Part shown: piece by piece, positions 23,855 to 33,006 of the stretch
Layout: every line of letters starts with the position of its first letter
How positions within the stretch are numbered: position 1 is the stretch's first letter
Assembly: GCA_044449065.1 (NCBI GenBank)
Contig: JBIOHP010000001.1
Coordinates: 124,001 to 188,000, forward strand
Direction: 5' to 3'
DNA length: 64,000 nt
Source: JBIOHP01 sp044449065
GTDB lineage: Bacteria; Bacteroidota; Ignavibacteria; UBA10030; SZUA-254
The notes under the pieces: model-generated
Told to the model about the DNA's origin: nothing
Seen by the model: only the letters and a program-made list of their open reading frames with translations
Database searches by the model: none
Translations under genes and position numbers: made by a program

Positions 23855-24676
23855 ATGAATACCAATCGATATAAAAAACCAAGACCAAAGCGCAATCCTA
23901 AAACTCACCGGGTTACAGCTCCAAAAGGTGAAAACACCGGTGGGGAAAAACAGGAAAATCTTGTTCGTGTAAATAAATATTTGTCCAACGCCGGTTTTTG
24001 TTCCCGCCGCAAGGCAGATGAACTTATTGCCGCCGGTAGAGTGAAGATCAACGGAAAGGTGATAACAAATCTGGGGGTGAAAATAGATCCGCGCAAAGAT
24101 GAAGTATTCATCAACGAACAACAGATTGTAAATCTTGACCGCCTGGTTTATATCGTCTTCAACAAACCCAAAGACTGCATCACAACAACGAGCGATGAAT
24201 TCGGCAGGAGCACCATCATGGATTATATCCAAATCCGGGAGCGTGTTTATCCCATCGGCCGGCTGGATAGAAACACAACCGGCGTTTTGTTGCTCACGAA
24301 CGACGGCGAATTTGCAAATCTCCTGATGCATCCTGCCCATGAAGTGAACAAAGCCTACAAGGTAACCCTCGATAAATCGCTGGAACCTGAACATGCCGAA
24401 AAATTCCGGAAGGGTATTCGCCTCTTCGATGGCAAAACCGCCCCGGCAGAAATATTGAATCTAGGAAAAGGTTTTCAACGCACCGAAATCGGCGTGGTGA
24501 TTCATGAAGGGAGAAACCGGCAGATTCACAGGATGTTTGAAGCGCTCGGATACATGGTTGAAAAATTAGAGCGTGTCTCCTATGGCGGCCTCACCACCGA
24601 TGGATTAAAACGCGGCGAGTGGCGCTACCTGACTAAAGGAGAAGTGAATACGCTTAAGACCAATTATGGATCTTAA
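23855..24676 (+). CDS. rluB: RluB/RsuA-family rRNA pseudouridine synthase
   Basis: 273 residues. A basic N-terminal tail (~1-35), an S4 RNA-binding domain (VRVNKYLSNAGFCSRRKADELI, ~38-95) and the catalytic domain with GRLDRNTTGVLLLTNDG, whose Asp is the nucleophile. EGRNRQIHRMFEALGY is the second family motif. RluB isomerises a uridine in 23S rRNA; RsuA or RluF activity cannot be excluded from sequence alone. The scpA-scpB-rlu order is widely conserved, which favours RluB. It follows scpB by 112 bp. Confidence 0.92.
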   Translation: MNTNRYKKPRPKRNPKTHRVTAPKGENTGGEKQENLVRVNKYLSNAGFCSRRKADELIAAGRVKINGKVITNLGVKIDPRKDEVFINEQQIVNLDRLVYIVFNKPKDCITTTSDEFGRSTIMDYIQIRERVYPIGRLDRNTTGVLLLTNDGEFANLLMHPAHEVNKAYKVTLDKSLEPEHAEKFRKGIRLFDGKTAPAEILNLGKGFQRTEIGVVIHEGRNRQIHRMFEALGYMVEKLERVSYGGLTTDGLKRGEWRYLTKGEVNTLKTNYGS

Positions 24677-24748
24677 GTGATGATTGAAAGAAAGGAATAA
24701 AAGTTAAACTGATTTGAATATTATTGCTTTTTATTTGAGATATTTAAC

Positions 24749-24777
24749 TTGTTAAGGATGAGTAAAGTTAGTATAAT
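24749..24777 (+). promoter_or_regulatory. Promoter of the DNA methyltransferase gene
   Basis: TTGTTA (24749-24754), a 17-bp spacer and a consensus TATAAT (24772-24777). Confidence 0.65.
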
Positions 24778-24871
24778 GTTTCGGAGAAATAGTATCCATG
24801 TTCAATTTCCTGACAAGCATTATTCTGAGCGATTAATATAGAATTTTAGAAGAATGGATTGATAATTTAAG

Positions 24872-25873
24872 ATGAAGAAGATTAGTGAGAAACAAAAAAG
24901 AAAGCCATTGAAGAAAAACATCCCCAAAGTCGCTCACATACGGGAAACAAATGTGGAATATATTCCTTCCGTTAAAGAAAATAAAATTGGGAGTGGAATT
25001 TTATTTACAGGTGATTGTACTAACATTCTCAATCACCAACCCCATCAATTGTACGATTTATCCTTTTTGGATCCTCCGTTCAATCAAAACAAAGAATACT
25101 CTGAGCATGAAGATAATATGCCTGAGGAAGAATTTTGGAATTGGATGTCGATGGTTTCAAATGCCATTTTTAAATATTCATCCCAGGGTTCCGCGATATA
25201 CTTCATGCAGCGGGAAAAAAATACCGAGCACGTACTTCGTTGTTTGAGAGAAACGGGTTGGACATTTCAAAATCTCATCATCTGGAAGAAAAAAACATCT
25301 GCTGTCCCTGGAATGGCACGGTTCGGAAAGCACTATCAAATCATAGCTTTCGCTACTAAAGGAGAGAAACCCCGCATTTTCAACCGGCTAAGAATTGATC
25401 CACCCCTACCTATAGGTTATAAATACGGAAGAGAAAACGGAATGTTCACAACCGACGTATGGGATGATATTCGAGAGCTGACATCCGGATATTTCGCCGG
25501 AGATGAACCCCTTCGTGATAAGGACGGGCAGCGATTACATAAACAACAAGCGCCGGTAGAATTGCTTCTCAGAATTATTCTTTCTTCTACGAATCCCGGC
25601 GATGTCGTATTCGATCCGTTTGCAGGAACCGGAACAACTTTTATTGTGGGAAATCAATTAAAGCGCCGTTCGGTGATAATTGAATTGGACCCTAAAAATG
25701 TCAATGCCATTCAGAAACGTTATGCTCAGCATAGATCTACTGATGATGTTCATCAATATTACTCTCTTTATAAATATACGCCCCGGATACAGGAAATATG
25801 GGGAAGTGATGAAGGCGCATTCGTAGATTCATTGAACCAACCAGGTCAACAGTTGCGACTCATAAAATTGTGA
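24872..25873 (+). CDS. Orphan DNA methyltransferase (N6-adenine or N4-cytosine, beta class)
   Basis: 333 residues. The catalytic DPPF (SFLDPPFNQNKEYS, ~67-80) comes first and the SAM-binding FDPFAGTGTT (~249-258) last, the motif order of beta-class amino-methyltransferases. KRRSVIIELDP is the following strand with the acidic ribose ligand. The basic N-terminal tail is unusual. No restriction endonuclease, specificity subunit or Vsr gene is adjacent; ackA lies tail-to-tail 6 bp away. It may serve as an epigenetic regulator or as protection against incoming nucleases. The target sequence is unknown. Confidence 0.9.
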   Translation: MKKISEKQKRKPLKKNIPKVAHIRETNVEYIPSVKENKIGSGILFTGDCTNILNHQPHQLYDLSFLDPPFNQNKEYSEHEDNMPEEEFWNWMSMVSNAIFKYSSQGSAIYFMQREKNTEHVLRCLRETGWTFQNLIIWKKKTSAVPGMARFGKHYQIIAFATKGEKPRIFNRLRIDPPLPIGYKYGRENGMFTTDVWDDIRELTSGYFAGDEPLRDKDGQRLHKQQAPVELLLRIILSSTNPGDVVFDPFAGTGTTFIVGNQLKRRSVIIELDPKNVNAIQKRYAQHRSTDDVHQYYSLYKYTPRIQEIWGSDEGAFVDSLNQPGQQLRLIKL

Positions 25874-25879
25874 TTTTTC

Positions 25880-27127
25880 CTACCATCTCCTCGGCACATT
25901 TTTAACAGTACGTAACGTATCACGGGCAATGAGAAGTTCTTCGTTCGTTGGGATAACGAAGGTTTTGAGTTTCGCATCGGGAGTTGAAATCTCGCCCTCT
26001 TTTGATCCGGTCATACTGAAATTCTTCTGTTTATCAATTGTCAAACCAAGAAATTCCAATCCTTTGCAGATTCTCTCGCGGATATCGGGACTGTTTTCGC
26101 CGATACCACCCGTGAACACGATAGCGTCTGCGCCGTTCATTTCTGCAAGGTAAGCGCCAATATATTTTTTCGCGCGGTTGCAGAATATTTCCACTGCAAG
26201 GTGCGCGCGCCTGTCATTTTTCTCCCGTTCTTCGTCCAATAGCTCGCGCATATCGTTCGTCAAACCGGAAAGTCCCAGCAAACCCGATTGTTTGTTGAGC
26301 ATGGTATCAATCTCCCGGACGGTCATACCTTCTTTATTGCGGATAAATTCGATCAGCGACGGATCGAGATCGCCCCCGCGTGTTCCCATCACCAGACCTT
26401 CCAGCGGGGTAAAACCCATCGAAGTATCGAGTGAATCGCCATTCTTAATCGCGCAGGCGGAACAGCCGTTGCCAAGATGAAGTGTAATAATGTTTGTATG
26501 TTCGCGTTCAATTCCCATGATCTGGCGGTACCGATATGCCACATACCGGTGAGACGTGCCGTGGAATCCATATCTGCGGATGCGATGACGACGATAAAGT
26601 TGATAGGGGATAGCATAGAGGTACGATGTTTCCGGCATAGTTGAGTGGAACGCAGTGTCGAAAACGGCTACCTGTGGCACCACGACCCCCAATAGATCGC
26701 GCACCGCCATAATACCCTTCAGATTGGCGGGATTGTGCAGGGGCGCCAGTTCGATGTTATCTTCTATCTGTCCGATGACCTCCTCTGACAGCAGGACGGA
26801 TTTTGTGAATTTTTCCCCGCCATGAACGACACGGTGTCCGACGGCGTGAATATCTCCGATGGAGTTGATATGATTAATTTTTGATTCGGGAGAGATGATC
26901 CATTTAAAAAGATAATCGATAGCCGCTTTATGATCGCGCAGAGGCGCGGTTTCGCGCACCTTGGGTTGACCTTCAACCTGTAATGTGATTAGCGCCTGAC
27001 CAACGACTCGCTCGATAAGTCCTCCGGCGAGGCGTCTATCGGCGTCTTTTTCTATGAGGTCGAGATCGGTTTCAATAATTTGGAATTTAACGGATGATGA
27101 GCCGCAATTTAATACGAGGATATTCAT
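25880..27127 (-). CDS. ackA: Acetate kinase
   Basis: 415 residues on the minus strand. It interconverts acetyl phosphate plus ADP and acetate plus ATP. Family motifs: MNILVLNCGSSSVKFQI at the N-terminus, HRVVHGG, VAVFDTAFHSTMP, RRYGFHGTSHRYVA, LHLGNGCSACAI and VFTGGIGENSP. No phosphotransacetylase gene is adjacent. The 452-bp region upstream (27128-27579) is AT-rich and has no other gene that I can recognise. Confidence 0.97.
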   Translation of the reverse strand: MNILVLNCGSSSVKFQIIETDLDLIEKDADRRLAGGLIERVVGQALITLQVEGQPKVRETAPLRDHKAAIDYLFKWIISPESKINHINSIGDIHAVGHRVVHGGEKFTKSVLLSEEVIGQIEDNIELAPLHNPANLKGIMAVRDLLGVVVPQVAVFDTAFHSTMPETSYLYAIPYQLYRRHRIRRYGFHGTSHRYVAYRYRQIMGIEREHTNIITLHLGNGCSACAIKNGDSLDTSMGFTPLEGLVMGTRGGDLDPSLIEFIRNKEGMTVREIDTMLNKQSGLLGLSGLTNDMRELLDEEREKNDRRAHLAVEIFCNRAKKYIGAYLAEMNGADAIVFTGGIGENSPDIRERICKGLEFLGLTIDKQKNFSMTGSKEGEISTPDAKLKTFVIPTNEELLIARDTLRTVKNVPRRW

Positions 27128-27525
27128 AGTCGGTGTCGAATAATATTTCTAAGAAGTGTTCTTGATGTATACTAATATAAGAATAATTTTGGAGCGTTGC
27201 ATAAGATTGATGTAAAATATTCGGCGAGGGAACCTAAATCTGTAAATTTTAAATGTAGTTTTTATAAGGAAATACGAGTAGAGGATTATGCACAGGATAA
27301 ACTGAATAGCGGTGTGGTCTAATGTGTAGAAATTCAGAATGCCAAGGTAACATTTGAATGCTGCGATTGTATTCGAAACCCCGTAGTTGTTTCTAGAAAA
27401 AATGTCGCGGGTTGCAATAAAATATATTCACTCATTATTATATGTTTTGTCAATAATGCATTCGGATGTTATTTCGTTGAGTAACATGTAATAATCCCAA
27501 CCGTATAATAAATTGAAGATTGCTT

Positions 27526-27554
27526 TTGATGTTCCATTATTATCTTTGTATATT
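27526..27554 (+). promoter_or_regulatory. Promoter of the PspC-domain gene
   Basis: TTGATG (27526-27531), a 17-bp spacer and TATATT (27549-27554), with the start codon 25 bp further on. Confidence 0.65.
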
Positions 27555-27579
27555 TCACTTCATTTAAATTGAAGATCGT

Positions 27580-27786
27580 ATGACTCATTTATATAGATCG
27601 GAAACAGAGAAAAAAATAGCGGGAATCTGCGGCGGAATTGCGGAGATTCAGGATGTGGATCCAACGATGGTCCGGCTCATTATCATCACGTTGGCATTAA
27701 TTACTGGTATATTTCCGCTGATTCTTGCTTACCTTGCAGCATGGTGGATAGTGCCTCTCAAGAGTCGGTGGTCGACTTCGTTGTGA
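27580..27786 (+). CDS. PspC-domain small membrane protein
   Basis: 68 residues. The first half, LYRSETEKKIAGICGGIAEI, and DPTMVRLIIITLALITG are the PspC domain signature, with one or two membrane segments (~30-60). PspC proteins act in envelope-stress responses or toxin-antitoxin-like roles at the inner membrane; the specific role is unknown. The stop overlaps a GTG start for the next small membrane protein. Confidence 0.88.
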   Translation: MTHLYRSETEKKIAGICGGIAEIQDVDPTMVRLIIITLALITGIFPLILAYLAAWWIVPLKSRWSTSL

Positions 27787-27923
27787 AAACGTTCCTGAAA
27801 ATACTCTTTGCTCCCATTTGGATTCCGCTAAAACTCCTTTGGTTTACATCAAAGGTTATTGCTTTTTTATTTCTTGTTACAATAATATCCACTCTTATCT
27901 ATTTCTTTTTTTTCTTTCATTAA
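27783..27923 (+). CDS. Small hydrophobic membrane protein
   Basis: 46 residues from GTG 27783, which overlaps the PspC stop (GTGA), suggesting coupled translation. A longer version from ATG 27741 is possible but would overlap PspC by 46 bp. The sequence has an amphipathic start (KTFLKILFAPIWIPLKLLWF) and a membrane helix ending in six aromatic residues before a final His. Not recognised; retained because of the tight coupling and membrane character. Confidence 0.45.
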   Translation: MKTFLKILFAPIWIPLKLLWFTSKVIAFLFLVTIISTLIYFFFFFH

Positions 27924-28051
27924 GGGCGGATTGAACAGATCATCGATACACTCGGCAAACCCGGTAATTTCTCTCTGACACATAACGTCATTCGGGTTGT
28001 GCAATTCCCAAGGTATAGTATTTCACCCATCAACAACTTGAAAAGGTACAT

Positions 28052-29485
28052 ATGAACTATTCTAAATATATCCTGCTGCCGGTTTTGGTCCTTCTTGTGA
28101 GTTGTTTAACGTACCCACAGGAAACTATATATAACCGTTTCTTCACCGATAACACTATGCGTGTCGATTATTATCACACAGGAACAAAAGGGACTGAAAC
28201 GATTGCCTTGAATCAGGTCTACCGGGAAGGGGCTTGGCCCGGAAGTAAAATTAATCTACTCGATACCATGAACTACGGCGAATATATTTTCCGCATCTAT
28301 GATATCGGCACGGGTGCGATGATTTATTCCCGTGGGTTCTCTTCGGTATTCAACGAATGGCAGAGTACCGATGAATCAATGAATGGTATCATGCGGACAT
28401 TCCACGAGACAGTGCGCTTTCCCTATCCCATATCCAAAATTCAACTGACAATTTCACGCCGCGATAAACAGATGATCTTTCATGAAGTGTTTTCAACGGT
28501 TATAGATCCGAATGCTCCCGACCAGGTGCATCAGGAGAGCCATGCCTATAATTTTAAAGTTGATTCAATCTTGAAAAATGGTCCATCGGAGAAAAAAGTC
28601 GACCTCCTCGTTCTTGGCGACGGGTACGCGAAAGAAGATATGGAGAAATTCCGGAAAGATGTTAAACACTTTACGGATGTATTATTTGGCACGAGTCCGT
28701 TCAAGGAACGCAAGGAAGATTTTAACGTCTGGGCGATAGAAGTAATCTCACCGGAATCGGGAATCGATAAGCCCGATAAGGGTATCTGGAAAAATAATAT
28801 CCTCGGCGCGCGGTATTATACGTTCGGCTCGGCACGGTATATTCTCACGGAAGAGAACAAAGTAATGCGCGATATCGCTTCGGCTGCGCCGTACGAATTC
28901 ATCAATATCCTGGTGAACGATAACCGGTACGGCGGGGGAGGTATTTACAATCTTTATAATACCTGTTACACGCAGACGGACACAAGGGGCATGGAGTGGC
29001 AAATGGATTATGTGTATGTTCACGAGTTCGGACATTCGTTCGGCGGATTGGGTGATGAATATTATACCTCCCAGGTTTCCTATAACGATTTTTACATGAA
29101 GGGCGTTGAACCGTGGGAGCCAAACATTACCACGTTATCGGATAAAAATAATTTCAAATGGAAAAATTTTGTCAGTGAGGGCGTGCCTCTTCCCACACCG
29201 TGGGAAAAAGCACAATATGACAGCATCGAGAAACTGCGCGGGAAACTCGACCGCCTCGCCTCCGATTATTATGAAAAACGCGAACCGTTGTATCAGGCAG
29301 AACAGGCGTTGATTAAGAATACTGCTTACGCTGGTAAAGTTGGCGCGTTTGAAGGAGCCGGTTACGTGTCGGAAGGGTTGTATCGACCTTCAGCTGATTG
29401 CCGGATGTTCTCGCTAAGTCTGGTGGGCTTTGATCCGGTCTGTACCGCCGCAATTAACCGAATGATTGATTTCTATTCGCGGTAG
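28052..29485 (+). CDS. M64 family (IgA-peptidase-like) metallopeptidase, probable lipoprotein
   Basis: 477 residues. A signal segment ends in the lipobox LVSC (Cys18), so it is probably anchored to a membrane outside the cytoplasm. An M64 N-terminal beta domain (~25-160) is followed by the peptidase domain with VDLLVLGDGYAKEDM and the zinc motif HEFGHSFGGLGDEY (His324 and His328, third ligand downstream). M64 enzymes include Clostridium IgA peptidase, but homologues in Bacteroidota are broadly distributed and uncharacterised. The M14 carboxypeptidase gene follows 65 bp downstream. Confidence 0.92.
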   Translation: MNYSKYILLPVLVLLVSCLTYPQETIYNRFFTDNTMRVDYYHTGTKGTETIALNQVYREGAWPGSKINLLDTMNYGEYIFRIYDIGTGAMIYSRGFSSVFNEWQSTDESMNGIMRTFHETVRFPYPISKIQLTISRRDKQMIFHEVFSTVIDPNAPDQVHQESHAYNFKVDSILKNGPSEKKVDLLVLGDGYAKEDMEKFRKDVKHFTDVLFGTSPFKERKEDFNVWAIEVISPESGIDKPDKGIWKNNILGARYYTFGSARYILTEENKVMRDIASAAPYEFINILVNDNRYGGGGIYNLYNTCYTQTDTRGMEWQMDYVYVHEFGHSFGGLGDEYYTSQVSYNDFYMKGVEPWEPNITTLSDKNNFKWKNFVSEGVPLPTPWEKAQYDSIEKLRGKLDRLASDYYEKREPLYQAEQALIKNTAYAGKVGAFEGAGYVSEGLYRPSADCRMFSLSLVGFDPVCTAAINRMIDFYSR

Positions 29486-29550
29486 CGACTATTACGCTCG
29501 ACAAATTCGATTTGATAAATTAAATCAACGTACGGTAAATATAATCCTGG

Positions 29551-31329
29551 ATGAACATGAAACTCTTCGTTTTTAGCTTGTTGATAATATTCCTCCCCGC
29601 GGTCGTATATTCCCAATCCCTTTCCTCGCAATGGGTCACACCGTATGAATCGAGTGGTTATAAAAAAACACCGCGTTACGATGAGACAATGCAGTACTGC
29701 CGTAAACTTGCCAAGGCGTCGCCGTGGGTGCATATCGGCTCGTTTGGCACAAGTCCTGAGGGAAGAGATATGCCGCTTATCATCGTTTCTAAAGACAAAA
29801 TATTTACCGCCGCTAAAGCCCAAAAGAGCGGGAAGGCAATTGTGTTGATTCAGAACGGTATTCACGCCGGCGAGATTGACGGCAAGGATGCCTCGTTAAT
29901 GCTCATCCGGGATATTGCGGTTACCAAAACAAAAGCATCGCTTCTGGATCATGTGATTCTTCTGGTTATCCCTTTTTATAACGTTGATGGACACGAACGA
30001 TTCAGCCCGTATAATCGCATCAATCAAAACGGTCCGGAGGAAATGGGCTGGAGAGTTACCGCCCAGAATCTGAATCTTAATCGCGATTATATGAAAGCGG
30101 ACGCGCCGGAAACACAAGCATGGCTAAAGCTCTATATGGCGTGGCTGCCCGATTTTCTGGTAGATTGCCATGTCACCGACGGCGCGGATTTTCAATATGT
30201 TGTTACCTATACCGTTGAAACTCACGAAAACCTTGCAGCACCTGTCAGGTCATGGGTGAAGAACAATTATATTCCCTCCGTAACAGCAAAGATGGAAGCC
30301 ATGAGTATGCCAATCGTGCCATATGTAAATTTGCGGGACAATAAGGATCTTTCGAAAGGATTGGATGGTGGTGCGGCGCCTCCTCGGTTTTCAACCTCGT
30401 ACGCGGCTCTGCAAAACCGACCTGCTCTGCTTGTTGAAACCCATATGCTGAAAGATTATAAAACCCGGGTTGATGGAACGTATAAAATTCTAACCGCGAC
30501 GCTTGAAATTCTGAACCGTGATTTTAAAATTCTCCGATCGGCGATTCTTGACGCGGATAAATTAACTGTGGAGAAGTTGGATAATCCATTTCCACTCTCT
30601 TTTAACCAGGTGGATGCTCCGAACGAAACAATTCACTTTCTTGGGTATAAAGCCAAAATTGAAAAAAGCGATATCTCGGGGGCCGATAAAGTTGTCTGGA
30701 CTCACGATCCGCTTAATATAGATATTCCGCGATTTGATAGCGTGAAGGTTGCTGTCTCGGTTACTCCGCCAGTAGCATACCTTATCCCGCCGCAATGGGA
30801 CGAGGTTATCCGGAGATTACAATTGCACGGAGTGATCTTTCTGAAATTGAAACAGCCCGTTGAACTGGAAGTTGAGATGTACAAATTTTCAAAACCTAAA
30901 TGGCAGCAGAATCCCTACGAGGGACATCATCCTGTAACGTATTCGGTGAATGCCTCTACTGAAAAACGAACAATTCCCGCCAGAACAATGATTGCTAGAA
31001 CGAATCAACGGGCTGCGCGGGTTTTGATTAATGCGCTTGAGCCGCAAGCTCCGGATGCTTTTGTGGCGTGGGGATTTTTTGACGCAATCTTTGAACAAAA
31101 AGAATATGCCGAAGGATATGTGCTGGAACAATTAGCGCCCCAGATGCTGATGAAAGATTCATTGCTGAAAATTGAATTTGAGAAGAAACTTCAAGCGGAC
31201 ACGGCATTTGCCCACTCGCCATACGCGCGGTTAAATTTCTTTTATCAACGCTCGCCATATTGGGATAAAAACCTGAATGTCTATCCAGTGGCGAGATTGA
31301 TGAAGGATACTACATTACCGGTGCAGTAA
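29551..31329 (+). CDS. M14 family zinc carboxypeptidase, exported
   Basis: 592 residues. A signal peptide (FVFSLLIIFLPAVVYSQ) occupies residues 1-22. The M14 domain has the first zinc pair HAGE (His105, Glu108), NLNRDYMKADAPE with the substrate-binding Asn-Arg, and the third ligand in DCHVTDG (His207). A ~270-residue C-terminal region completes the long form seen in Bacteroidota. It would release C-terminal residues or process peptidoglycan-like peptides in the periplasm. The pairing with the M64 gene suggests a shared peptide-degradation role (inference). Confidence 0.92.
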   Translation: MNMKLFVFSLLIIFLPAVVYSQSLSSQWVTPYESSGYKKTPRYDETMQYCRKLAKASPWVHIGSFGTSPEGRDMPLIIVSKDKIFTAAKAQKSGKAIVLIQNGIHAGEIDGKDASLMLIRDIAVTKTKASLLDHVILLVIPFYNVDGHERFSPYNRINQNGPEEMGWRVTAQNLNLNRDYMKADAPETQAWLKLYMAWLPDFLVDCHVTDGADFQYVVTYTVETHENLAAPVRSWVKNNYIPSVTAKMEAMSMPIVPYVNLRDNKDLSKGLDGGAAPPRFSTSYAALQNRPALLVETHMLKDYKTRVDGTYKILTATLEILNRDFKILRSAILDADKLTVEKLDNPFPLSFNQVDAPNETIHFLGYKAKIEKSDISGADKVVWTHDPLNIDIPRFDSVKVAVSVTPPVAYLIPPQWDEVIRRLQLHGVIFLKLKQPVELEVEMYKFSKPKWQQNPYEGHHPVTYSVNASTEKRTIPARTMIARTNQRAARVLINALEPQAPDAFVAWGFFDAIFEQKEYAEGYVLEQLAPQMLMKDSLLKIEFEKKLQADTAFAHSPYARLNFFYQRSPYWDKNLNVYPVARLMKDTTLPVQ

Positions 31330-31438
31330 AGTGTTAGGATAAAGGGCAGAAATGCCTTGCTGTGAGAGGAGGTATTTTAACAACTGCGCTTGAAGGATAT
31401 TGTTTCAGCATCAATTATTTGATGCCGGGATACCTATC

Positions 31439-32299
31439 CTACCTCGCCTTCTGAAAAATCGCGTTATATGATTCACCGGCATATGAAAAATACGGCAAAT
31501 GAAATTTTCGGAAGAACTTTTCAAATTTAACTTCCGCGGCTGTGAGGAATTCTTCTGAACAGATGTTCAATTTACGCAGAATACGGAATTCGCAGCCGAA
31601 TGTCATTGAATCCACATGCTTAAATCCGAACTCCACCATCAAACGTCGAAATTTCCATGGATTGTAAATTCTGTACCGATATCCCGAGTGGTCGAGCACC
31701 CAGGGTGAGTTCATGGAAACGCCAGATTGCAATTCGTCATCACCATTTTTTTCCATCTTCAATAATGAGCCAAATTTTTTACGAAAGACATAATCGATAT
31801 TTGAAAGGGACATCATATTTTCAATATTGATGAGAACGTAGCCGCCGGGTTTCAACACCCGTGATATCTCATGAATCGCTTTCACGTCGGAGGTGAGGTA
31901 ACCTAAAACGCCGACACAGAGAACAAGGTCGAATTTTTCATTCGAGAATGGAATCTGTTCAATATCGCCAACAGCAAAGCGTATGCGGAAATAATTTTCG
32001 GTAGCCCTCAAGCGTTCTTCGCTAATCTGGCACATCGCGGGGGAAATATCCACGCCGAATGTTTCAAAACCCAAATTGCTTAAACCCTCCGTGTATTTTC
32101 CCGCGCCGCAACCGATATCGAGGGCGGTGCCTTGTTGGTTTTGTAACAGGCGAGCAAGCATCGAGAATGTATATTCTTTTCTTCGCTCCACGGCACGGTT
32201 GAATCGGTCACACTGATCGGCGTAGATCTCGCCCTGCCACTTTGCGCTGCGATCAAAATATTTTCGAACCGTTTCTTTTTGTTCTAATGCCAGGGACAC
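31439..32299 (-). CDS. Class I SAM-dependent methyltransferase
   Basis: 286 residues on the minus strand. SAM-binding motif I is TALDIGCGAGKYTEGL (~58-73), motif II GVDISPAM, and the post-motif is FDLVLCVGVLGYL with EISRVLKPGGYVLINIEN. The ~100-residue C-terminal part varies in this family. It resembles Methyltransf_11/25 enzymes such as ubiquinone or small-molecule methylases; substrate unknown. The neighbours give no hint, being convergent with the M14 gene and divergent from lysS. Confidence 0.88.
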   Translation of the reverse strand: MSLALEQKETVRKYFDRSAKWQGEIYADQCDRFNRAVERRKEYTFSMLARLLQNQQGTALDIGCGAGKYTEGLSNLGFETFGVDISPAMCQISEERLRATENYFRIRFAVGDIEQIPFSNEKFDLVLCVGVLGYLTSDVKAIHEISRVLKPGGYVLINIENMMSLSNIDYVFRKKFGSLLKMEKNGDDELQSGVSMNSPWVLDHSGYRYRIYNPWKFRRLMVEFGFKHVDSMTFGCEFRILRKLNICSEEFLTAAEVKFEKFFRKFHLPYFSYAGESYNAIFQKAR

Positions 32300-32940
32300 G
32301 TTAATCTTCGATCATTGGTTTATAAAAAGCCGCATGAATATTTTTTTTAATCAGATTGAATAATGTTCGTGAGTAAGGCGCGGACACGATGGTTGATTGT
32401 CGTTGTGAAACTCTTGAATGAAATCACAACACTCAGACAACAACTCAACGAGAATTTCGATTCCCTCAAATCGAATATAATTAAATTAAAATCTCAAGAC
32501 AAGCGACAAATAGACCGATGAGGGATTTGTACGGGAAAATATCAAGAGATGGGGATATCTGTTGACGTTTTAAGTAAGAAAAACCTTCATTATTGGAGAT
32601 GGTTTTGCATTGTAACGCCCATAGATTAATTATAATTAGAATATTTTAATAAAATCACTATGATTTCTCTGTCTATTCATGATACTCCCTGCTAGATAAA
32701 ACTCAGGCGGTGATATGTCTTGACATGGTTATTCCGTTGATCGTAATGAATTGAGTGACGGTTGAGTGAATAACGGATCAACATGTCTCGTCAGTGGATC
32801 GTGTTTGTGATTGTCGAATAGATGACTGTGAAAATTCAAATAGAATTCGGGTGAAATCCGTTTAAGATTCACTTCATTTGAATGTTGAAATATTTAACTG
32901 AGAAGACCCCCACTTCACCTAGGAAATTGTTGATTATTCC
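32300..32940. other. 641-bp AT-rich intergenic region
   Basis: No reading frame of convincing length. It contains a possible promoter, TTGACA (32720-32725)-N18-TAATGA (32744-32749). A dyad GTTGATC (32736-32742)/GATCAAC (32776-32782) overlaps its -10 region, and ATGTC-TT-GACAT overlaps its -35. A small transcript or a regulated lysS leader is conceivable; nothing further is visible. Confidence 0.4.
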
Positions 32941-32969
32941 TTGATTCTTTTCCCCATTTTTGCTATTAT
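32941..32969 (+). promoter_or_regulatory. Promoter of lysS
   Basis: TTGATT (32941-32946), a 17-bp spacer and TATTAT (32964-32969). Transcription would start near 32976, so translation must begin downstream of that point. Confidence 0.6.
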
Positions 32970-33006
32970 TAATAGATATTGTTCATTTTACTATTTTTTA
33001 ATTATT

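Noticed and set aside
27290..27420. tRNA-like patches (TTCGAAACC) upstream of the PspC gene
   Set aside because: No acceptor or anticodon stems form; no tRNA was found anywhere in the window.
32941..33006. Extended N-terminus of LysS from TTG 32941
   Set aside because: It overlaps a good promoter, is hydrophobic and is absent from normal LysS proteins.
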